Numbered from the stretch's first letter, positions 52,126 to 62,626 are shown. The stretch is DNA of 64,000 nt from Chryseobacterium koreense CCUG 49689 (GCF_001045435.1 NZ_LFNG01000008.1:1-64000); one strand, 5' to 3'. The notes: generated by a model not told the origin, from the sequence alone. Made by a program: numbers and translations.

Positions 52126-54813
52126 CTACTTAAAGTTAAACTTCACGGTAAACATCACCTGACTTGGGCGAATGTTGATCGCGGTTCTGGAAATGGAATT
52201 GGTTGCCGCATCTACCGCGATCACTTCATACAATTTCTTGTCGGCAATATTCAACCACTTCAGTTCAAAATCAATTTTCTTTTTTGCCCAAGTGTACTGG
52301 TAAGAAAGATCATAGAAAGCATTGCGGTAACTTTCATTCAAAGTTTTGCTGGAGACATCGTCCCAGTTAAAACCAATGGTGTGATTTTCAAACGGATAAA
52401 CAAACAGAGCCAGGTTATGGTTCCATCCGGAAGTTTTGAACTGGGTATTGGTGGTCAGATTCTTATTCTGGTTCCAGCTCATAGATATATTGTAATCCAA
52501 ACTCATCCACGAAAAGTACGTGTTATTGAATTTGAACCCAAAAGTTTGTCCATTATTCTTGGATTCCTGCACTGCACCGAACAGCATGCTGAAACTGTTG
52601 GAATCTCGATTGGTAAAGCTGGTTGAAATATTCGATTTGAATTTTGGGAAATATTTCCCGATTTCCGCCCTTTCATTTTGGGATACCGGGGAGTTTTTGA
52701 AGGCGATCATTTCAACCGCGTTTCCGTTTCCGGAAATAGTTCTGTTGGCGATCAAGTTGTTGGTGGAATTATTAAAACTGTATCCCACATTAAAAAACAG
52801 GTTATTCAGTGGATTTCGGTATTCCAATCTGGAACCGATTGACCGGTTGATATTTTCAGGAAGCGCACTGTTTCTGATACTTACATTTAAGGGATTTGTC
52901 AACAAATATCCTCCATAAAGTGAACCAAAGTTTCCGAAATTATAGTTGATGTTTCCAAATGCCCAGATTTTGAAAAAAGAAGCAAAATCATAACTTAAAA
53001 ACATGCTCGGCTCGAAAACTGTTTTGCTGATTTCACGTGAAACATTCCTTACTTCGTCCTGATAATCAATTCCATAAAAATTCATCGGCAAAGTAAGGTT
53101 GAAATTCAAGGCGTTGTTTTTATAGTTGAAACCTATTTGGCTATAAGGCTGAAGCTGGTTCCAATGCAGGTCGTTTCTGAAGGTATCACCCAATGAGTTG
53201 AAACTTCCGGAATTGCTACCCGAAAGCAAAGAATTCATATTATTAAAACTCAAATTCAATCCCACTTCTGGAGTTAAAGTCCATTTTTTATAAGTAAAAC
53301 CCACGGATGCGGAATGATTCACTTCCACAGTTCTCAATCCGATGTTTTGTTGAAGCTGCTCATAATGATCTGCTTCTGGAAACGAGTTTGCATTGTAGGA
53401 GTAAGATCCGGGATTGACATTCAAAGTTTGTCTGTCATTTTTAAAATTAAGGTAACTCATAAAATTCACCAGTTTTTCCTTCCACGGAATAATGGTGCTC
53501 AAGGAGTTCTGGAAACTTCCGGTTGGTGATTCGATCGCTTCTGCACCGGTTTTTGTTCCGGTTTCCGAGATGCGGCTTGCATCGGCTCGATCGGCATTCC
53601 AGAAACCGTTCCAGGTGGTGGTATTTTTAAAGAATCCTTTTTTGGCGTTTTTAGAAAAAATCAATTCCGCCTTAGAGGAGTTGGTGTGGAATTTATTGCT
53701 GATGTCCTGAGAAACGGTCAATCCATCTGGAAAAATGTTGGACGGGCTGTAAACCGTTTCGAAATAGGAATCCCTGGAAACCGTATTATTAGAATAACTC
53801 GCACTTGCCTTCAGCTCCCATTCTTTATTCTTAAAAGGATTGGTCAACACGTTGGCCGAAAAGAAATGCACGTTATTCATCAGATACCTTTTTTCAGGGA
53901 GATTCGGTGTATCGGCACTTTCCACAGAAATCCAACTGGTTTGCGCGGCTTGGACCCGTCTTCCTTCAAAGCGGTTTCCAAAAGCAAGCAGGTTTCCCTC
54001 CTTTTCCACAGTTTCGCCATTGTTATTGGCTTTATAATTCACCACCCACTGATTTTTTTGGCCGAAAAACATGGGCGTCAGTTTCACATTCCATAAAAGT
54101 GGATCGAAACCCGCTCCTACTTCTCCCCTTCCGGTCATGGTCACGGTTTTTTTCAGCTTCACGTTGATTGCCGCGTTTTGAGAAGGGACTTTATCCTGAA
54201 GGATTTTCACAGGTTGGTGGTTTTCCATCACTTCCACTTTTTGCACCGCATCTTTCGGCAAAGAATTGTTGATGGTTCCGTAACCGCCCTCCATCAAATC
54301 TTTTCCGTTCACATAGAATTTATTGATCGGTTCTCCCTGGTAAAGAATCGAGCCGTCTTTGTTCACTTCCACGCCGGGAAGTTTCTTCAGCACATCTGCG
54401 AGGGTTCGGTCTGATTTGCTTTCAAACGCCTTTAAATCATAAGAAATAGTATCTCCTTTCTTGGTGATTATTTTCGATTTTAGCTTCACCTCCTTGATTT
54501 CTGTTGCGTCAGAATCCATCTTAAAATCAATGCTTTGGTTTTGATTTTTCACCGTTCTAAGGATTGACTTCTGGTTAAAAGCCTTAATTTTAAGCTCAAT
54601 ATTCGGTTCGTTTGAAGTAAATGTCACCTTATATTCCCCTTTCGAATTCGTGATAGAAAATGCCAGAATCGCATCTTTGCCGGGTTCTTCCACGGTTACA
54701 CTTGCACTGGGAATCGGTTGGCCGCCATCATCGGAAACTTTCCCGGTGATCACGGTTTGCGCCAAGGAAAAGGCAGAAATTGAAAAGAAGAAAAATAAGA
54801 ACAGTTTATTCAT
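52126..54813 (-). CDS. Outer-membrane barrel with carboxypeptidase-like plug domain
   Basis: An 895-residue exported protein. A signal peptide (cut near SLAQ) precedes a carboxypeptidase-regulatory-like domain (GKVSDDGGQPIPSASVTV, about 23-105), then a TonB-plug-like region (KKLPGVEVNKDGSILYQGEPIN, about 135-215, read in parts) and about 650 residues of alternating strands ending in a basic-aromatic KFNFK. It resembles GLPGLI-linked outer-membrane receptors and the SusC/TonB-dependent superfamily, but I see no TonB box. Substrate unknown; the two GLPGLI genes downstream may help it. Confidence 0.85.
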   Translation of the reverse strand: MNKLFLFFFFSISAFSLAQTVITGKVSDDGGQPIPSASVTVEEPGKDAILAFSITNSKGEYKVTFTSNEPNIELKIKAFNQKSILRTVKNQNQSIDFKMDSDATEIKEVKLKSKIITKKGDTISYDLKAFESKSDRTLADVLKKLPGVEVNKDGSILYQGEPINKFYVNGKDLMEGGYGTINNSLPKDAVQKVEVMENHQPVKILQDKVPSQNAAINVKLKKTVTMTGRGEVGAGFDPLLWNVKLTPMFFGQKNQWVVNYKANNNGETVEKEGNLLAFGNRFEGRRVQAAQTSWISVESADTPNLPEKRYLMNNVHFFSANVLTNPFKNKEWELKASASYSNNTVSRDSYFETVYSPSNIFPDGLTVSQDISNKFHTNSSKAELIFSKNAKKGFFKNTTTWNGFWNADRADASRISETGTKTGAEAIESPTGSFQNSLSTIIPWKEKLVNFMSYLNFKNDRQTLNVNPGSYSYNANSFPEADHYEQLQQNIGLRTVEVNHSASVGFTYKKWTLTPEVGLNLSFNNMNSLLSGSNSGSFNSLGDTFRNDLHWNQLQPYSQIGFNYKNNALNFNLTLPMNFYGIDYQDEVRNVSREISKTVFEPSMFLSYDFASFFKIWAFGNINYNFGNFGSLYGGYLLTNPLNVSIRNSALPENINRSIGSRLEYRNPLNNLFFNVGYSFNNSTNNLIANRTISGNGNAVEMIAFKNSPVSQNERAEIGKYFPKFKSNISTSFTNRDSNSFSMLFGAVQESKNNGQTFGFKFNNTYFSWMSLDYNISMSWNQNKNLTTNTQFKTSGWNHNLALFVYPFENHTIGFNWDDVSSKTLNESYRNAFYDLSYQYTWAKKKIDFELKWLNIADKKLYEVIAVDAATNSISRTAINIRPSQVMFTVKFNFK

Positions 54814-54936
54814 AAAAAGGTTTTTCCATTAGTACGCCGGAACGACTTTTTGTTACATCCATAATTACATGCTGAGTTCCCTCAAAACTCAAAAAACGCC
54901 CCCCGCTTTCAAGATTTACGGAATTCAAAAATTTCC

Positions 54937-54944
54937 TAATTTTG
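54937..54944 (+). promoter_or_regulatory. -7 box of the JmjC-like gene
   Basis: TAATTTTG, 21 bases before ATG 54966. Confidence 0.5.
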
Positions 54945-54965
54945 CATAATTAATAATCACTTAAC

Positions 54966-55847
54966 ATGGGGCTTCATTTAAGACCGATCGATATCGTGGA
55001 CGATATCACGGAACAAGATTTTAAGGAAAAATATCTAAAGCCAAGAATACCGGTGGTGATCAAGAACATGGCCAAAAAATGGCCTGCCTACCAAAAATGG
55101 ACCATGGATTACATGAAGGAAGTGGTGGGAGATGTGGAAGTTCCGCTTTATGATTCCTCCAAAGCAGATCCGTCTGCGCCGATCAACGCTTCCGCCGCAA
55201 AAATGAAATTCGGCGATTATATTGATTTAATAAAAACCACGCCGACCGATTTGCGGATTTTCCTTTTTGACCCGATCAAATCTGCGCCGAAATTATTGGA
55301 AGATTACATAGCCCCGAAAGATTTGATGGGCGGTTTTCTGGACAATTATCCGAGTATGTTCTTCGGCGGACAAGGTTCCGAGACGTTTCTGCATTTCGAC
55401 ATTGACATGGCGCATATTTTCCACACCCATTTTAATGGACGAAAGCATATTTTACTTTTCGATTACAAGTGGAAGGAGCGACTCTACCAAATTCCATACG
55501 CCACCTATTCGCTGGAGGATTACGATATTTCTAACCCTGATTTCGAGAATTTTCCCGCTCTGGATGGCGTGGAAGGAATCGAATGTTTCCTGGAACACGG
55601 CGACACCCTTTTCATGCCGACCGGTTGGTGGCACTGGATGAAATATCTGGACGGAAGTTTCTCCATTTCCCTTAGAGCTTGGGACAAATCCTGGGCGGTG
55701 AAAGCACACTCCCTTTGGAATTTGACCGTTCAAAGAAATTTCGACAATTTCATGAAGCGCCGATACAAAAAAAAGTACATGGACTGGAAGGAAAGTTTAG
55801 CCATAAAAAGAGCAAACCGTGCCCTGAAAAAAGGGTTGCCGAAATAA
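54966..55847 (+). CDS. JmjC/cupin-8 protein, putative 2-oxoglutarate oxygenase
   Basis: A 293-residue cytoplasmic protein. A double-stranded beta-helix core carries the iron triad His143 and Asp145 in FLHFDID and His223 in PTGWWHWM. Lys160 in FNGRKHILLF could bind 2-oxoglutarate. The N-terminal VVIKNMAKKWPAYQKW is typical of cupin-8/FIH-like proteins, which hydroxylate proteins or small molecules. The C-terminal 50 residues are basic. The substrate is unknown; it stands alone between a large barrel gene and an M14 peptidase. Confidence 0.88.
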   Translation: MGLHLRPIDIVDDITEQDFKEKYLKPRIPVVIKNMAKKWPAYQKWTMDYMKEVVGDVEVPLYDSSKADPSAPINASAAKMKFGDYIDLIKTTPTDLRIFLFDPIKSAPKLLEDYIAPKDLMGGFLDNYPSMFFGGQGSETFLHFDIDMAHIFHTHFNGRKHILLFDYKWKERLYQIPYATYSLEDYDISNPDFENFPALDGVEGIECFLEHGDTLFMPTGWWHWMKYLDGSFSISLRAWDKSWAVKAHSLWNLTVQRNFDNFMKRRYKKKYMDWKESLAIKRANRALKKGLPK

Positions 55848-55884
55848 ATAAACGCCTCGTCTGAATAGATGAGGCGTTTATTTT
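55846..55884. terminator. Bidirectional terminator
   Basis: Perfect 11-bp stem (55848-55858 with 55871-55881) overlapping the last codon area, ended by T run. Confidence 0.85.
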
Positions 55885-55908
55885 GGTTGGAGATCGTTTG
55901 CGATGTTC

Positions 55909-57603
55909 TTACGGAATCCTGTAAATTGGATACGCTCCCACCGTTCCTTCATAGTAATCCGAATGTTTGTAAATCCAGTCGAGTTGGGCTTTTCCGTCTT
56001 TTTGCAATTCTGGATTAAGGCTTTTCTCCATCTCAAATGCGGTTCGCAAAGCGGAATTATTCTTTAACAAATCTGCCGCAGTATCTTCAAAAACATAATC
56101 AGAATAATATTCTTTTTGGCTAAGAATTCCATCGAAAAAGTTCCAGTTAAAGAAGGAGTCAACCGCTTCCGGCTCCAAAGTTTCCAAAAGATATTTCACC
56201 CCATTTTGTCTGGTTGAAACCAGCAAGTCGCCTTTTCTGAACTGCATCACGCTCATTTCTTTCCTCGCAAAAGTATCATAGTGAAGATAATGTCCTTCAT
56301 AAGGGTTTTTCAGGGTTTTGAAATCGGAAATTCTGTATGACTCTACAGTAATTGAGGAGTCTTTCGGCAAAGCGGTCATCCGGATTTGGTTTCGCTTCAG
56401 ATAAGCAATCACTTGATTTTCAGACTTTGGAATAATATAATAGGAAGGAATCGCGATTTCTTTCGTCGGTTTAAATTCATCGTAAAATTTCACTTTTTTG
56501 GTAAAAGGTTTTGCCTTATCGTAAAACAATCTTGGCTGTCCGGAAACTGCACTTGGTTTTTTTCCGGCTTCATATCCTTTAAAATCAATCATTTGAACTT
56601 TCGTGCTGTCTAATTTCCATTGGATCGGATATTTTTTTCCGGGTTGCAATTCCGTTAAAGTTTCTGCCATCAACTTTTTGATTTCACTGGAATTTTTCGC
56701 AACATAATTGATGGAACTCAGCATGTATTCGTAAGTTGCACGAACCCGGTCTTTGTAGGGTTTCAGCATGTGTGTTTCAGCCACGGTTCCCAACGTGTTG
56801 AAAAGCGTGGTATAACCGGTCGCATATCGCGGAGAATCCATAAACGCGGGAAATCCTTCATCCGGAGCATCGCCGTGGATATTGACATAAGGAGTGTGAA
56901 GAATTCCCTTTTTGTCCAAATCTTTCAAAATTTCAGGTTGCATTTTCTCATTGAAATAATCGCCCAAATATTTTCCCAATCTTTCCTTATTCGTTGAAAT
57001 ATAGGTGAAAAGATATTGATAATCTGCTCCGTTACTTACATGATTATCAATGAAATAAATCGGTTTGAAAGTCTGAAAAATTTCCTGAAAGGTTTTGGAA
57101 TTTTCGGTATCGTTTTTAATGAAATCGCGGTTCAGGTCATAATTTCTGGCATTTCCGCGGAAACCATATTCTTCAGGTCCGTTTTGGTTGGCTCTGGAAA
57201 ACTTTCCCCTCCGCAACATTCCCGAAATATTGTAGCACTGTATCGCCGCGATTCTCAAATTTTTTACTTTAATTTTTCCGGTTGCCAAATCCCGCATCAG
57301 CATCATCGTGGCATCAATTCCGTCTGGTTCACCGGGATGAATTCCATTGTTGATGAGGATTACAGGAGTTTTTTTGTCTTTGGTGTTATTGAAAACCACC
57401 ACTTTAATCGGTTCGCCAAGATCATCCTTCCCGAAATTTTCAATGGAAATCGTTTCAAAATTCTGGTCCAGTTCGTCGTAATATCTCAGCATTTCAGCGT
57501 AAGTAGGCGTTTGGTTTCCGTTGCCATTTTCGAACGGGGTCTGGAATTTTTGAGCAATTAAGATATCCGCAAACAAAATGAGAACAGCTGCAATGAATTT
57601 CAT
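55909..57603 (-). CDS. M14-family zinc carboxypeptidase, exported
   Basis: A 564-residue protein with a signal peptide (cut near LIAQ). The zinc site opens with IHPGE (His89 and Glu92), with the third ligand in FIDNHVSNGADYQ. The M14 domain spans about 30-300; the remaining 260 residues, beta-rich, look like an extra domain. It probably trims peptides or peptidoglycan in the periplasm. The divergent short frame at 57616 shares its upstream DNA. Confidence 0.85.
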   Translation of the reverse strand: MKFIAAVLILFADILIAQKFQTPFENGNGNQTPTYAEMLRYYDELDQNFETISIENFGKDDLGEPIKVVVFNNTKDKKTPVILINNGIHPGEPDGIDATMMLMRDLATGKIKVKNLRIAAIQCYNISGMLRRGKFSRANQNGPEEYGFRGNARNYDLNRDFIKNDTENSKTFQEIFQTFKPIYFIDNHVSNGADYQYLFTYISTNKERLGKYLGDYFNEKMQPEILKDLDKKGILHTPYVNIHGDAPDEGFPAFMDSPRYATGYTTLFNTLGTVAETHMLKPYKDRVRATYEYMLSSINYVAKNSSEIKKLMAETLTELQPGKKYPIQWKLDSTKVQMIDFKGYEAGKKPSAVSGQPRLFYDKAKPFTKKVKFYDEFKPTKEIAIPSYYIIPKSENQVIAYLKRNQIRMTALPKDSSITVESYRISDFKTLKNPYEGHYLHYDTFARKEMSVMQFRKGDLLVSTRQNGVKYLLETLEPEAVDSFFNWNFFDGILSQKEYYSDYVFEDTAADLLKNNSALRTAFEMEKSLNPELQKDGKAQLDWIYKHSDYYEGTVGAYPIYRIP

Positions 57604-57681
57604 CTATGGGAAAATTTGAGAGCGAAAGTACAAATTTTGGGGCATTTTTCCGTGGGAAAAGGTCTGTGTATATTTTTTAGG

Positions 57682-57885
57682 ATGCGGCAAAACTTTACGC
57701 AAATCAAATTCGAATTAAGCAAAACTGACGATCCCGAAAAATACATCAAAAAGGTCAAAAGCAAGTCAATGCGTCATTCACAGATTTACAATTCTGAAAA
57801 TTTTGGCTCTCCAATAGCAATCGCTTCTCATTCTTTTAAAATGTCGTTCAAAGCATTGGAAATGTTAATTAGAAAAAAAATTTAA
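57682..57885 (+). CDS. Possible small protein
   Basis: A 67-residue frame from ATG 57682, start MRQNFTQIKFELSKTDDPEK, basic, with no signal or membrane helix. A longer reading would begin at TTG 57616. No recognisable domain and no convincing promoter; the hairpin at 57899 could end it. It may be a gene remnant. Confidence 0.3.
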   Translation: MRQNFTQIKFELSKTDDPEKYIKKVKSKSMRHSQIYNSENFGSPIAIASHSFKMSFKALEMLIRKKI

Positions 57886-57898
57886 AAAAGACAATAAA

Positions 57899-57924
57899 AA
57901 ATTCCCGAAAAAAATCGGGAATGA
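57899..57924. terminator. Bidirectional terminator
   Basis: An 8-bp stem (attcccga with tcgggaat) with A/T runs, 28 bases past the stop of the 57952 gene on minus. Confidence 0.75.
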
Positions 57925-57951
57925 TGATAAATTTACGCAGAAAAATAGGTC

Positions 57952-58287
57952 TTATTTTTTCTGATCACCTTTCTTCTTGCCTTCTGAGGATAAACTCAAA
58001 GCATTTCTTCCGTCCATTTCTCCCCTTTTATAGCCTGCAGAATATTCTTTTTTTACTTGCAATTCGTCGAGGTTGGTAAGCGTTTCGCCCCTTCTTTCAT
58101 AACTTAAAAATTTGGTGTCCGTACTCAAATTGGTTGCACTCCAATTCAAATTTGTCGGAATGGATGTTGGTTTGGTTTTAGTCACTGAAAAATACCCTCT
58201 CACATAACCTTCTTCGAAGCCACCCATCATCTGGCTGAAAATAAGACCAGAGATGAGCAAAGTTCCTAATAACAATACTTTTTTCAT
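57952..58287 (-). CDS. Small exported protein of unknown function
   Basis: A 111-residue protein with a signal peptide (ISGLIFSQ, cut near 19). The mature sequence has MGGFEEGYVRGYFS near the start and a Lys-rich tail. No family recognised. It is monocistronic, with a hairpin at 57899 behind it and lepA upstream on the same strand. Confidence 0.7.
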   Translation of the reverse strand: MKKVLLLGTLLISGLIFSQMMGGFEEGYVRGYFSVTKTKPTSIPTNLNWSATNLSTDTKFLSYERRGETLTNLDELQVKKEYSAGYKRGEMDGRNALSLSSEGKKKGDQKK

Positions 58288-58390
58288 AATTCGAAGTTTA
58301 AAATTAGATTGATAATTATTGGAAATCAGCTTATTGGAAATCCTATTTTCAAATATAGTAAAATAATCTCAATAAAATATAATTAAAAAA

Positions 58391-58413
58391 AAATCCCGAA
58401 AAATCTCGGGAAT
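58391..58413 (-). terminator. lepA terminator
   Basis: A 7-bp GC stem (tcccgag/ctcggga-like with minor bulge) and a T run on minus, about 50 bases past the lepA stop. Confidence 0.7.
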
Positions 58414-58461
58414 TTACTTTTTTTCAAGAGCAACGCGCAAAGTCGCATCTCTAAATTGGGG

Positions 58462-60258
58462 TTAATCATTCAGCTTCAGTACTGCCATAAATGCGGATTG
58501 CGGCACTTCTACCCTACCGATTTGCTTCATTTTTTTCTTACCTTCTTTCTGCTTTTCTAGGAGTTTTCGCTTTCTGGAAATATCTCCTCCATAACATTTT
58601 GCAGTCACGTCTTTTCTTAATGCTTTGATGGTTTCTCTCGCAATCACTTTAGCTCCTAAAGCCGCCTGTACAGCGATATCAAACTGCTGTCTCGGGATCA
58701 GTTCACGAAGTTTTTCGCACATTCTTTTTCCGATATAATAGGCATTGCTGTCGTGAATCAAAGAAGATAGTGCATCCACCATATCACCGTTGATCAGAAT
58801 ATCCATTTTAACGAGTTTGGACGGTCTGAAACCAATTGGGTGGTAATCGAAAGAAGCATAACCTTTGGAAATAGATTTCAAACGGTCGTAAAAATCGAAA
58901 ACCACTTCTGCGAGCGGCATGTTGAAAACAAGTTCTACACGGTCTGCAGTCAGATAACTTTGGTTCACGATTTCGCCGCGTTTTTCGATACATAAAGTCA
59001 TTACCGGACCCACGAAATCGGATTTGGTAATAATCGACGCTTTGATGTAAGGTTCCTCCACACGGTCGAGCAACACCGGATCTGTCATTTCCGATGGATT
59101 GTTAATGAGGATCATCTTGTCCGGATCCTTTTTGGAATAACCGTGGTAAGAAACGTTGGGAACCGTGGTAATCACATCCATATTAAATTCCCTGTCGAGT
59201 CTTTCCTGAACGATTTCCATGTGAAGCATTCCGAGGAATCCGCAACGGAAACCAAAACCCAGTGCTGCAGAACTTTCCGGTTCGAAAACCAAAGAAGCGT
59301 CATTCAGTCTCAGTTTTTCCAGTGAAAATCTAAGTTCTTCGAAATCCTCAGCTTCAATAGGATAAATTCCGGCAAAAACCATAGGCTTTACTTCTTCGAA
59401 ACCTTCAATCGGAGCCTCAGCGCCGTTTTCAAAAGTCGTAATGGTATCTCCCACTTTTACTTCGCGGGCATCTTTAATCCCGGAAATAATATAGCCTACA
59501 TCTCCGGTGAGAATTTCTTTTTTAGGTTGCTGTTTCAGCTTTAAAGTTCCCACCTCATCAGCTTCGTACATTTTCCCGGTCGCCATGAATTTGATTCGCT
59601 GGCCTTTTTTAATGCTTCCGTTCACGACCTTGAAATAGGCTTCAATTCCGCGGAATGGGTTGTAAACAGAGTCGAAAACTAAAGCCTGCAAAGGCGCTTC
59701 AGGATCCCCAACCGGAGCTGGAATTCTCTTGACAATCTCCTCTAAAAGCTCGTGAACACCTTCGCCGGTTTTTCCGGAAACGCGTAAAACGTCTTCGTAT
59801 TCGCAGCCAATCAGGTTCATGATTTCGTCTGTAACTTCCTCGGGATTTGCTGAAGGCAAGTCGATTTTATTAAGGATTGGAATGATGGTTAAATCGTTTT
59901 CCAAAGCCAGGTAAAGGTTGCTTATCGTTTGTGCCTGAATACTTTGAGCGGCATCTACAATGAGAAGCGCACCTTCGCAGGCAGCAATGGAGCGGGAAAC
60001 TTCGTAGGAAAAATCTACGTGCCCCGGAGTGTCGATAAGATTCAGTACATATTTTTCGCCGTTGAGTTCATAATCCATCTGGATGGCGTGAGACTTTATG
60101 GTAATTCCGCGTTCTTTTTCCAGATCCATATCGTCCAAAGTTTGAGATTGTAACTCTCTCTGTGTCACGGTATTGGTATATTCCAAGAGCCGATCTGCCA
60201 AAGTGGACTTACCATGGTCGATATGTGCGATGATGCAGAAGTTTCGTATGTTTTTCAT
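58462..60258 (-). CDS. lepA: Elongation factor 4 (LepA)
   Basis: A 598-residue translational GTPase. [14 protein letters not shown] is the P-loop, DTPGHVDF the G3 and NKIDLPSA the G4 motif; the long C-terminal LepA domain with [21 protein letters not shown] is present. The start at 60258 ([16 protein letters not shown]) is chosen over 60390 since the promoter box at 60278 lies inside the longer reading. EF4 aids back-translocation or initiation on ribosomes under stress. Confidence 0.97.
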   Translation of the reverse strand: MKNIRNFCIIAHIDHGKSTLADRLLEYTNTVTQRELQSQTLDDMDLEKERGITIKSHAIQMDYELNGEKYVLNLIDTPGHVDFSYEVSRSIAACEGALLIVDAAQSIQAQTISNLYLALENDLTIIPILNKIDLPSANPEEVTDEIMNLIGCEYEDVLRVSGKTGEGVHELLEEIVKRIPAPVGDPEAPLQALVFDSVYNPFRGIEAYFKVVNGSIKKGQRIKFMATGKMYEADEVGTLKLKQQPKKEILTGDVGYIISGIKDAREVKVGDTITTFENGAEAPIEGFEEVKPMVFAGIYPIEAEDFEELRFSLEKLRLNDASLVFEPESSAALGFGFRCGFLGMLHMEIVQERLDREFNMDVITTVPNVSYHGYSKKDPDKMILINNPSEMTDPVLLDRVEEPYIKASIITKSDFVGPVMTLCIEKRGEIVNQSYLTADRVELVFNMPLAEVVFDFYDRLKSISKGYASFDYHPIGFRPSKLVKMDILINGDMVDALSSLIHDSNAYYIGKRMCEKLRELIPRQQFDIAVQAALGAKVIARETIKALRKDVTAKCYGGDISRKRKLLEKQKEGKKKMKQIGRVEVPQSAFMAVLKLND

Positions 60259-60277
60259 TAAGATTTTTGATAGACTG

Positions 60278-60285
60278 CAAAGATA
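60278..60285 (-). promoter_or_regulatory. -7 box of lepA
   Basis: TATCTTTG on the minus strand, 19 bases before the ATG at 60258, excluding the upstream in-frame ATG at 60390. Confidence 0.5.
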
Positions 60286-60319
60286 AAAAAAACAAGAGAA
60301 TTTCTGTTTTCTTAAAAAC

Positions 60320-61321
60320 TTACTTTGTAAAGCTGTAATCGCCGGTAAGGAAATCCAGATAAATCTTATTTTTAATACCTTCCGCGGCATTCTGGTGTTT
60401 GGCCGCTACTGTGATTCCAGCGGCAATTCCACCAACTGCCCCGAAAAAGAAAAAAACTGGCGAGACCTTTATTTCCTCAGGAAAAAGTGCAAGTCTATTT
60501 GACATGATAAAATATCCTCTGTCATCTTTTTCTAAAGGGAGAAACCCAATATTTGTATTCTTGAACGCTTTACCTTGATCTACGTAAATAAATATTTTTC
60601 TTTGAGCCAATTTTCCATTAGTTCCCACAGCTTCCACTTTTCCATTTTCTTTGGTATTTAATTGATAGCCTTCTAGCGGTTTCTGTGAGAAAAAGTCTTC
60701 GGAATTCAAATAAACACCATCATTTAAGGCATTTTCGGTGAAAGCCGGCTTTGAAATTTTCAGGATATTTTCATAATTTGCAAGTTCTTCTTTCGGAATA
60801 CTTTGTTCAATGGACTTTGCCCGATAGGAATCGAAGAGGAGCTTCTGAATGACTTTCCCAATATTTTCTTCAAAAATACTGGAAATGTTTCCATAATCTT
60901 TGTTGCTGAGTCGCAGAATATTGTCATATCGGTCCAGGAAATAATAGCCGTTTCCGTCACTGACAAATGTGCTCACTTTAAAATCCAGCACACAGAAAAT
61001 CTCATCGTTTTCCACTTCATCTTTAACTTTCAGTTTCTCAAGATAAAGAATCAAATCCCTTTTTCCCTTTTTTCTGTTTTTGTTAAACCTTTCAAACCAA
61101 TTCTGTATGTCTTCCACAGGATCTTCCGTGGGAAAACGCAGCTGATAGGTTTGTCCTCTGGAAACGAACTGCCCGATGTTTTTATCCGGTCTTCCATCAA
61201 TGACTTTAAGACTATTTGTGGTTCCGGAATAATCCTTCACCGGATAGTTTAATGAAATTTCCTTCCTGATTTGCCCGATGAAAATGAGGGGCAAAAACAG
61301 TAATGCTATTACTTTTTTCAT
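60320..61321 (-). CDS. Exported or anchored protein of unknown function
   Basis: A 333-residue protein with a hydrophobic N-terminus (5-17) that may be a signal peptide or membrane anchor, and a second hydrophobic stretch (about 290-306, [19 protein letters not shown]) near the C-terminus. The body is mixed alpha/beta with [15 protein letters not shown] and [11 protein letters not shown]. No family recognised. It lies between the ECF operon and lepA on the same strand. Confidence 0.7.
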   Translation of the reverse strand: MKKVIALLFLPLIFIGQIRKEISLNYPVKDYSGTTNSLKVIDGRPDKNIGQFVSRGQTYQLRFPTEDPVEDIQNWFERFNKNRKKGKRDLILYLEKLKVKDEVENDEIFCVLDFKVSTFVSDGNGYYFLDRYDNILRLSNKDYGNISSIFEENIGKVIQKLLFDSYRAKSIEQSIPKEELANYENILKISKPAFTENALNDGVYLNSEDFFSQKPLEGYQLNTKENGKVEAVGTNGKLAQRKIFIYVDQGKAFKNTNIGFLPLEKDDRGYFIMSNRLALFPEEIKVSPVFFFFGAVGGIAAGITVAAKHQNAAEGIKNKIYLDFLTGDYSFTK

Positions 61322-61354
61322 ATAATGCGAAGATAATAAAACAAAATTTCAAAA

Positions 61355-61390
61355 GAACGACCTCCACAAAAAAATCTGTAGAGGTCGCTC
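61355..61390 (-). terminator. Terminator of the ECF sigma operon
   Basis: A 9-bp stem (gacctc core) with a single bulge and an A/T-rich loop, about 25-55 bases past the stop at 61412. Confidence 0.6.
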
Positions 61391-61411
61391 AAACATTAAA
61401 AAAATAAACTA

Positions 61412-61924
61412 TTATGGTCGCCTGCGCTGCGGAACGGAATTACCCGATCCGTCTTGTTTTCGGTCCAAAATCTTGTTGCGGATCTTGCCTTCGGTTTGGT
61501 ACATCTGCAACAGTTGTTGGGGGCTGATTACTTTCAGAAACTTTTGTGCATATGCTTTACGGTTGTCTAGTAGTTGCTGCCCCACTTCAAAACTCAGATT
61601 GAGTTGTTTTTTTGCCTCTTCATCGCTCATATTGTCGTACTCCTGATTAGAGTTGAATTTGCTTTTGATCTCATTTTGCTTGTCCTGATATTCAGCATAA
61701 AGCGTCTTGAATTCTGGCTGGTCACTTTGCGGCACATCAAGCTGGGAAACAATCATGTTTTCTCTGAACTGTTTCAGCAAAGACATCCTCTCCTGTGGAC
61801 TCATCTTTTGGATGATCTGTTTCCGCTGGTCGGGTTTCATGGTTTTCCAGTCGTATTTTTGTTCTTGGGCAAATACGCTTTGTCCTGCAAAGATCGCTAT
61901 CAGAAGTATGGTAATCTTTTTCAT
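61412..61924 (-). CDS. Exported Spy/CpxP-like protein of the sigma operon
   Basis: A 170-residue protein with a signal peptide (cut at VFAQ). The mature part is helical and charged (KPDQRKQIIQKMSPQERMSLLKQF), resembling the Spy/CpxP/CnrX periplasmic helical family that senses envelope stress or metals. It ends in a basic RRRP tail. It is 12 bases downstream of the anti-sigma-like gene and is probably the third part of an ECF system. The resemblance is by composition and helix pattern only. Confidence 0.6.
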   Translation of the reverse strand: MKKITILLIAIFAGQSVFAQEQKYDWKTMKPDQRKQIIQKMSPQERMSLLKQFRENMIVSQLDVPQSDQPEFKTLYAEYQDKQNEIKSKFNSNQEYDNMSDEEAKKQLNLSFEVGQQLLDNRKAYAQKFLKVISPQQLLQMYQTEGKIRNKILDRKQDGSGNSVPQRRRP

Positions 61925-61936
61925 GCGCGGTTTTTC

Positions 61937-62599
61937 TTAATTATATAAGTCCAGATAAAGGTCTTGCTCTGCATTTCTGCCAACTGTTGCCAATTCAGAC
62001 ATGCTGAAATCTGACAGGATCTGATCCACCTGAAATTCTGGATTTTGATCCGCCATTGCAGGTTTTTGTGCTGCCAATCCGGCATGGTCTTGCGATGCAA
62101 TCTTCGTAGGTTTAGCGGGCATTTCTGGTTTTTCATCAGGCACGGTTTTCATGTCCTGTTTCAAAACTTCGTATGCTACTGCCGCTTCCTTTTGTGGCCT
62201 ATTCTCCTGAACCGCAGAACCGGAAGCTGTATTTTCTATATTTGCGATTGCCGTTTCATTTCCAATTATAGAGGTTCCCTCATTTTGATCAGTATTCACA
62301 AAATAAATCAACCCGAAGAATACCGTAATTGAAGCTGCCGCCGCATACATCCAATTCATCCGCACAAGCTTTCCACTTCTTTTGCCAATGCTCGGTGTTA
62401 CTTGCTGCATCACATTTTGCTGCACCTCATCAAAGAAACCTGTTGGTGTGGCATAAATGTTCTTTCGTTCTAAATTTTCGATGTCTTGGGAAAAAGGTCC
62501 AATCTTCTGCAAGACATTTTCCTGCAGTTGGTCTAGAAATCCTTCCGGAGTTTTATAGACGTTTCTTCTTTCCAAATTTTCTATATCAAAATTTTTCAT
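61937..62599 (-). CDS. Putative membrane anti-sigma factor
   Basis: A 220-residue bitopic protein. Two near repeats in the cytoplasmic half (IENLERRNVYKTPEGFLDQL and the later IENLERKNIYATPTGFFDEV) precede one membrane helix (about 88-106). The remainder is periplasmic, Ala/Pro/Lys-rich and low in structure. Position 27 bases after the sigma gene and the topology suggest it holds the sigma factor at the membrane. No classical zinc motif is visible. Confidence 0.65.
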   Translation of the reverse strand: MKNFDIENLERRNVYKTPEGFLDQLQENVLQKIGPFSQDIENLERKNIYATPTGFFDEVQQNVMQQVTPSIGKRSGKLVRMNWMYAAAASITVFFGLIYFVNTDQNEGTSIIGNETAIANIENTASGSAVQENRPQKEAAVAYEVLKQDMKTVPDEKPEMPAKPTKIASQDHAGLAAQKPAMADQNPEFQVDQILSDFSMSELATVGRNAEQDLYLDLYN

Positions 62600-62626
62600 C
62601 AGCTTAATTCTTAATTTCCCGATTTG

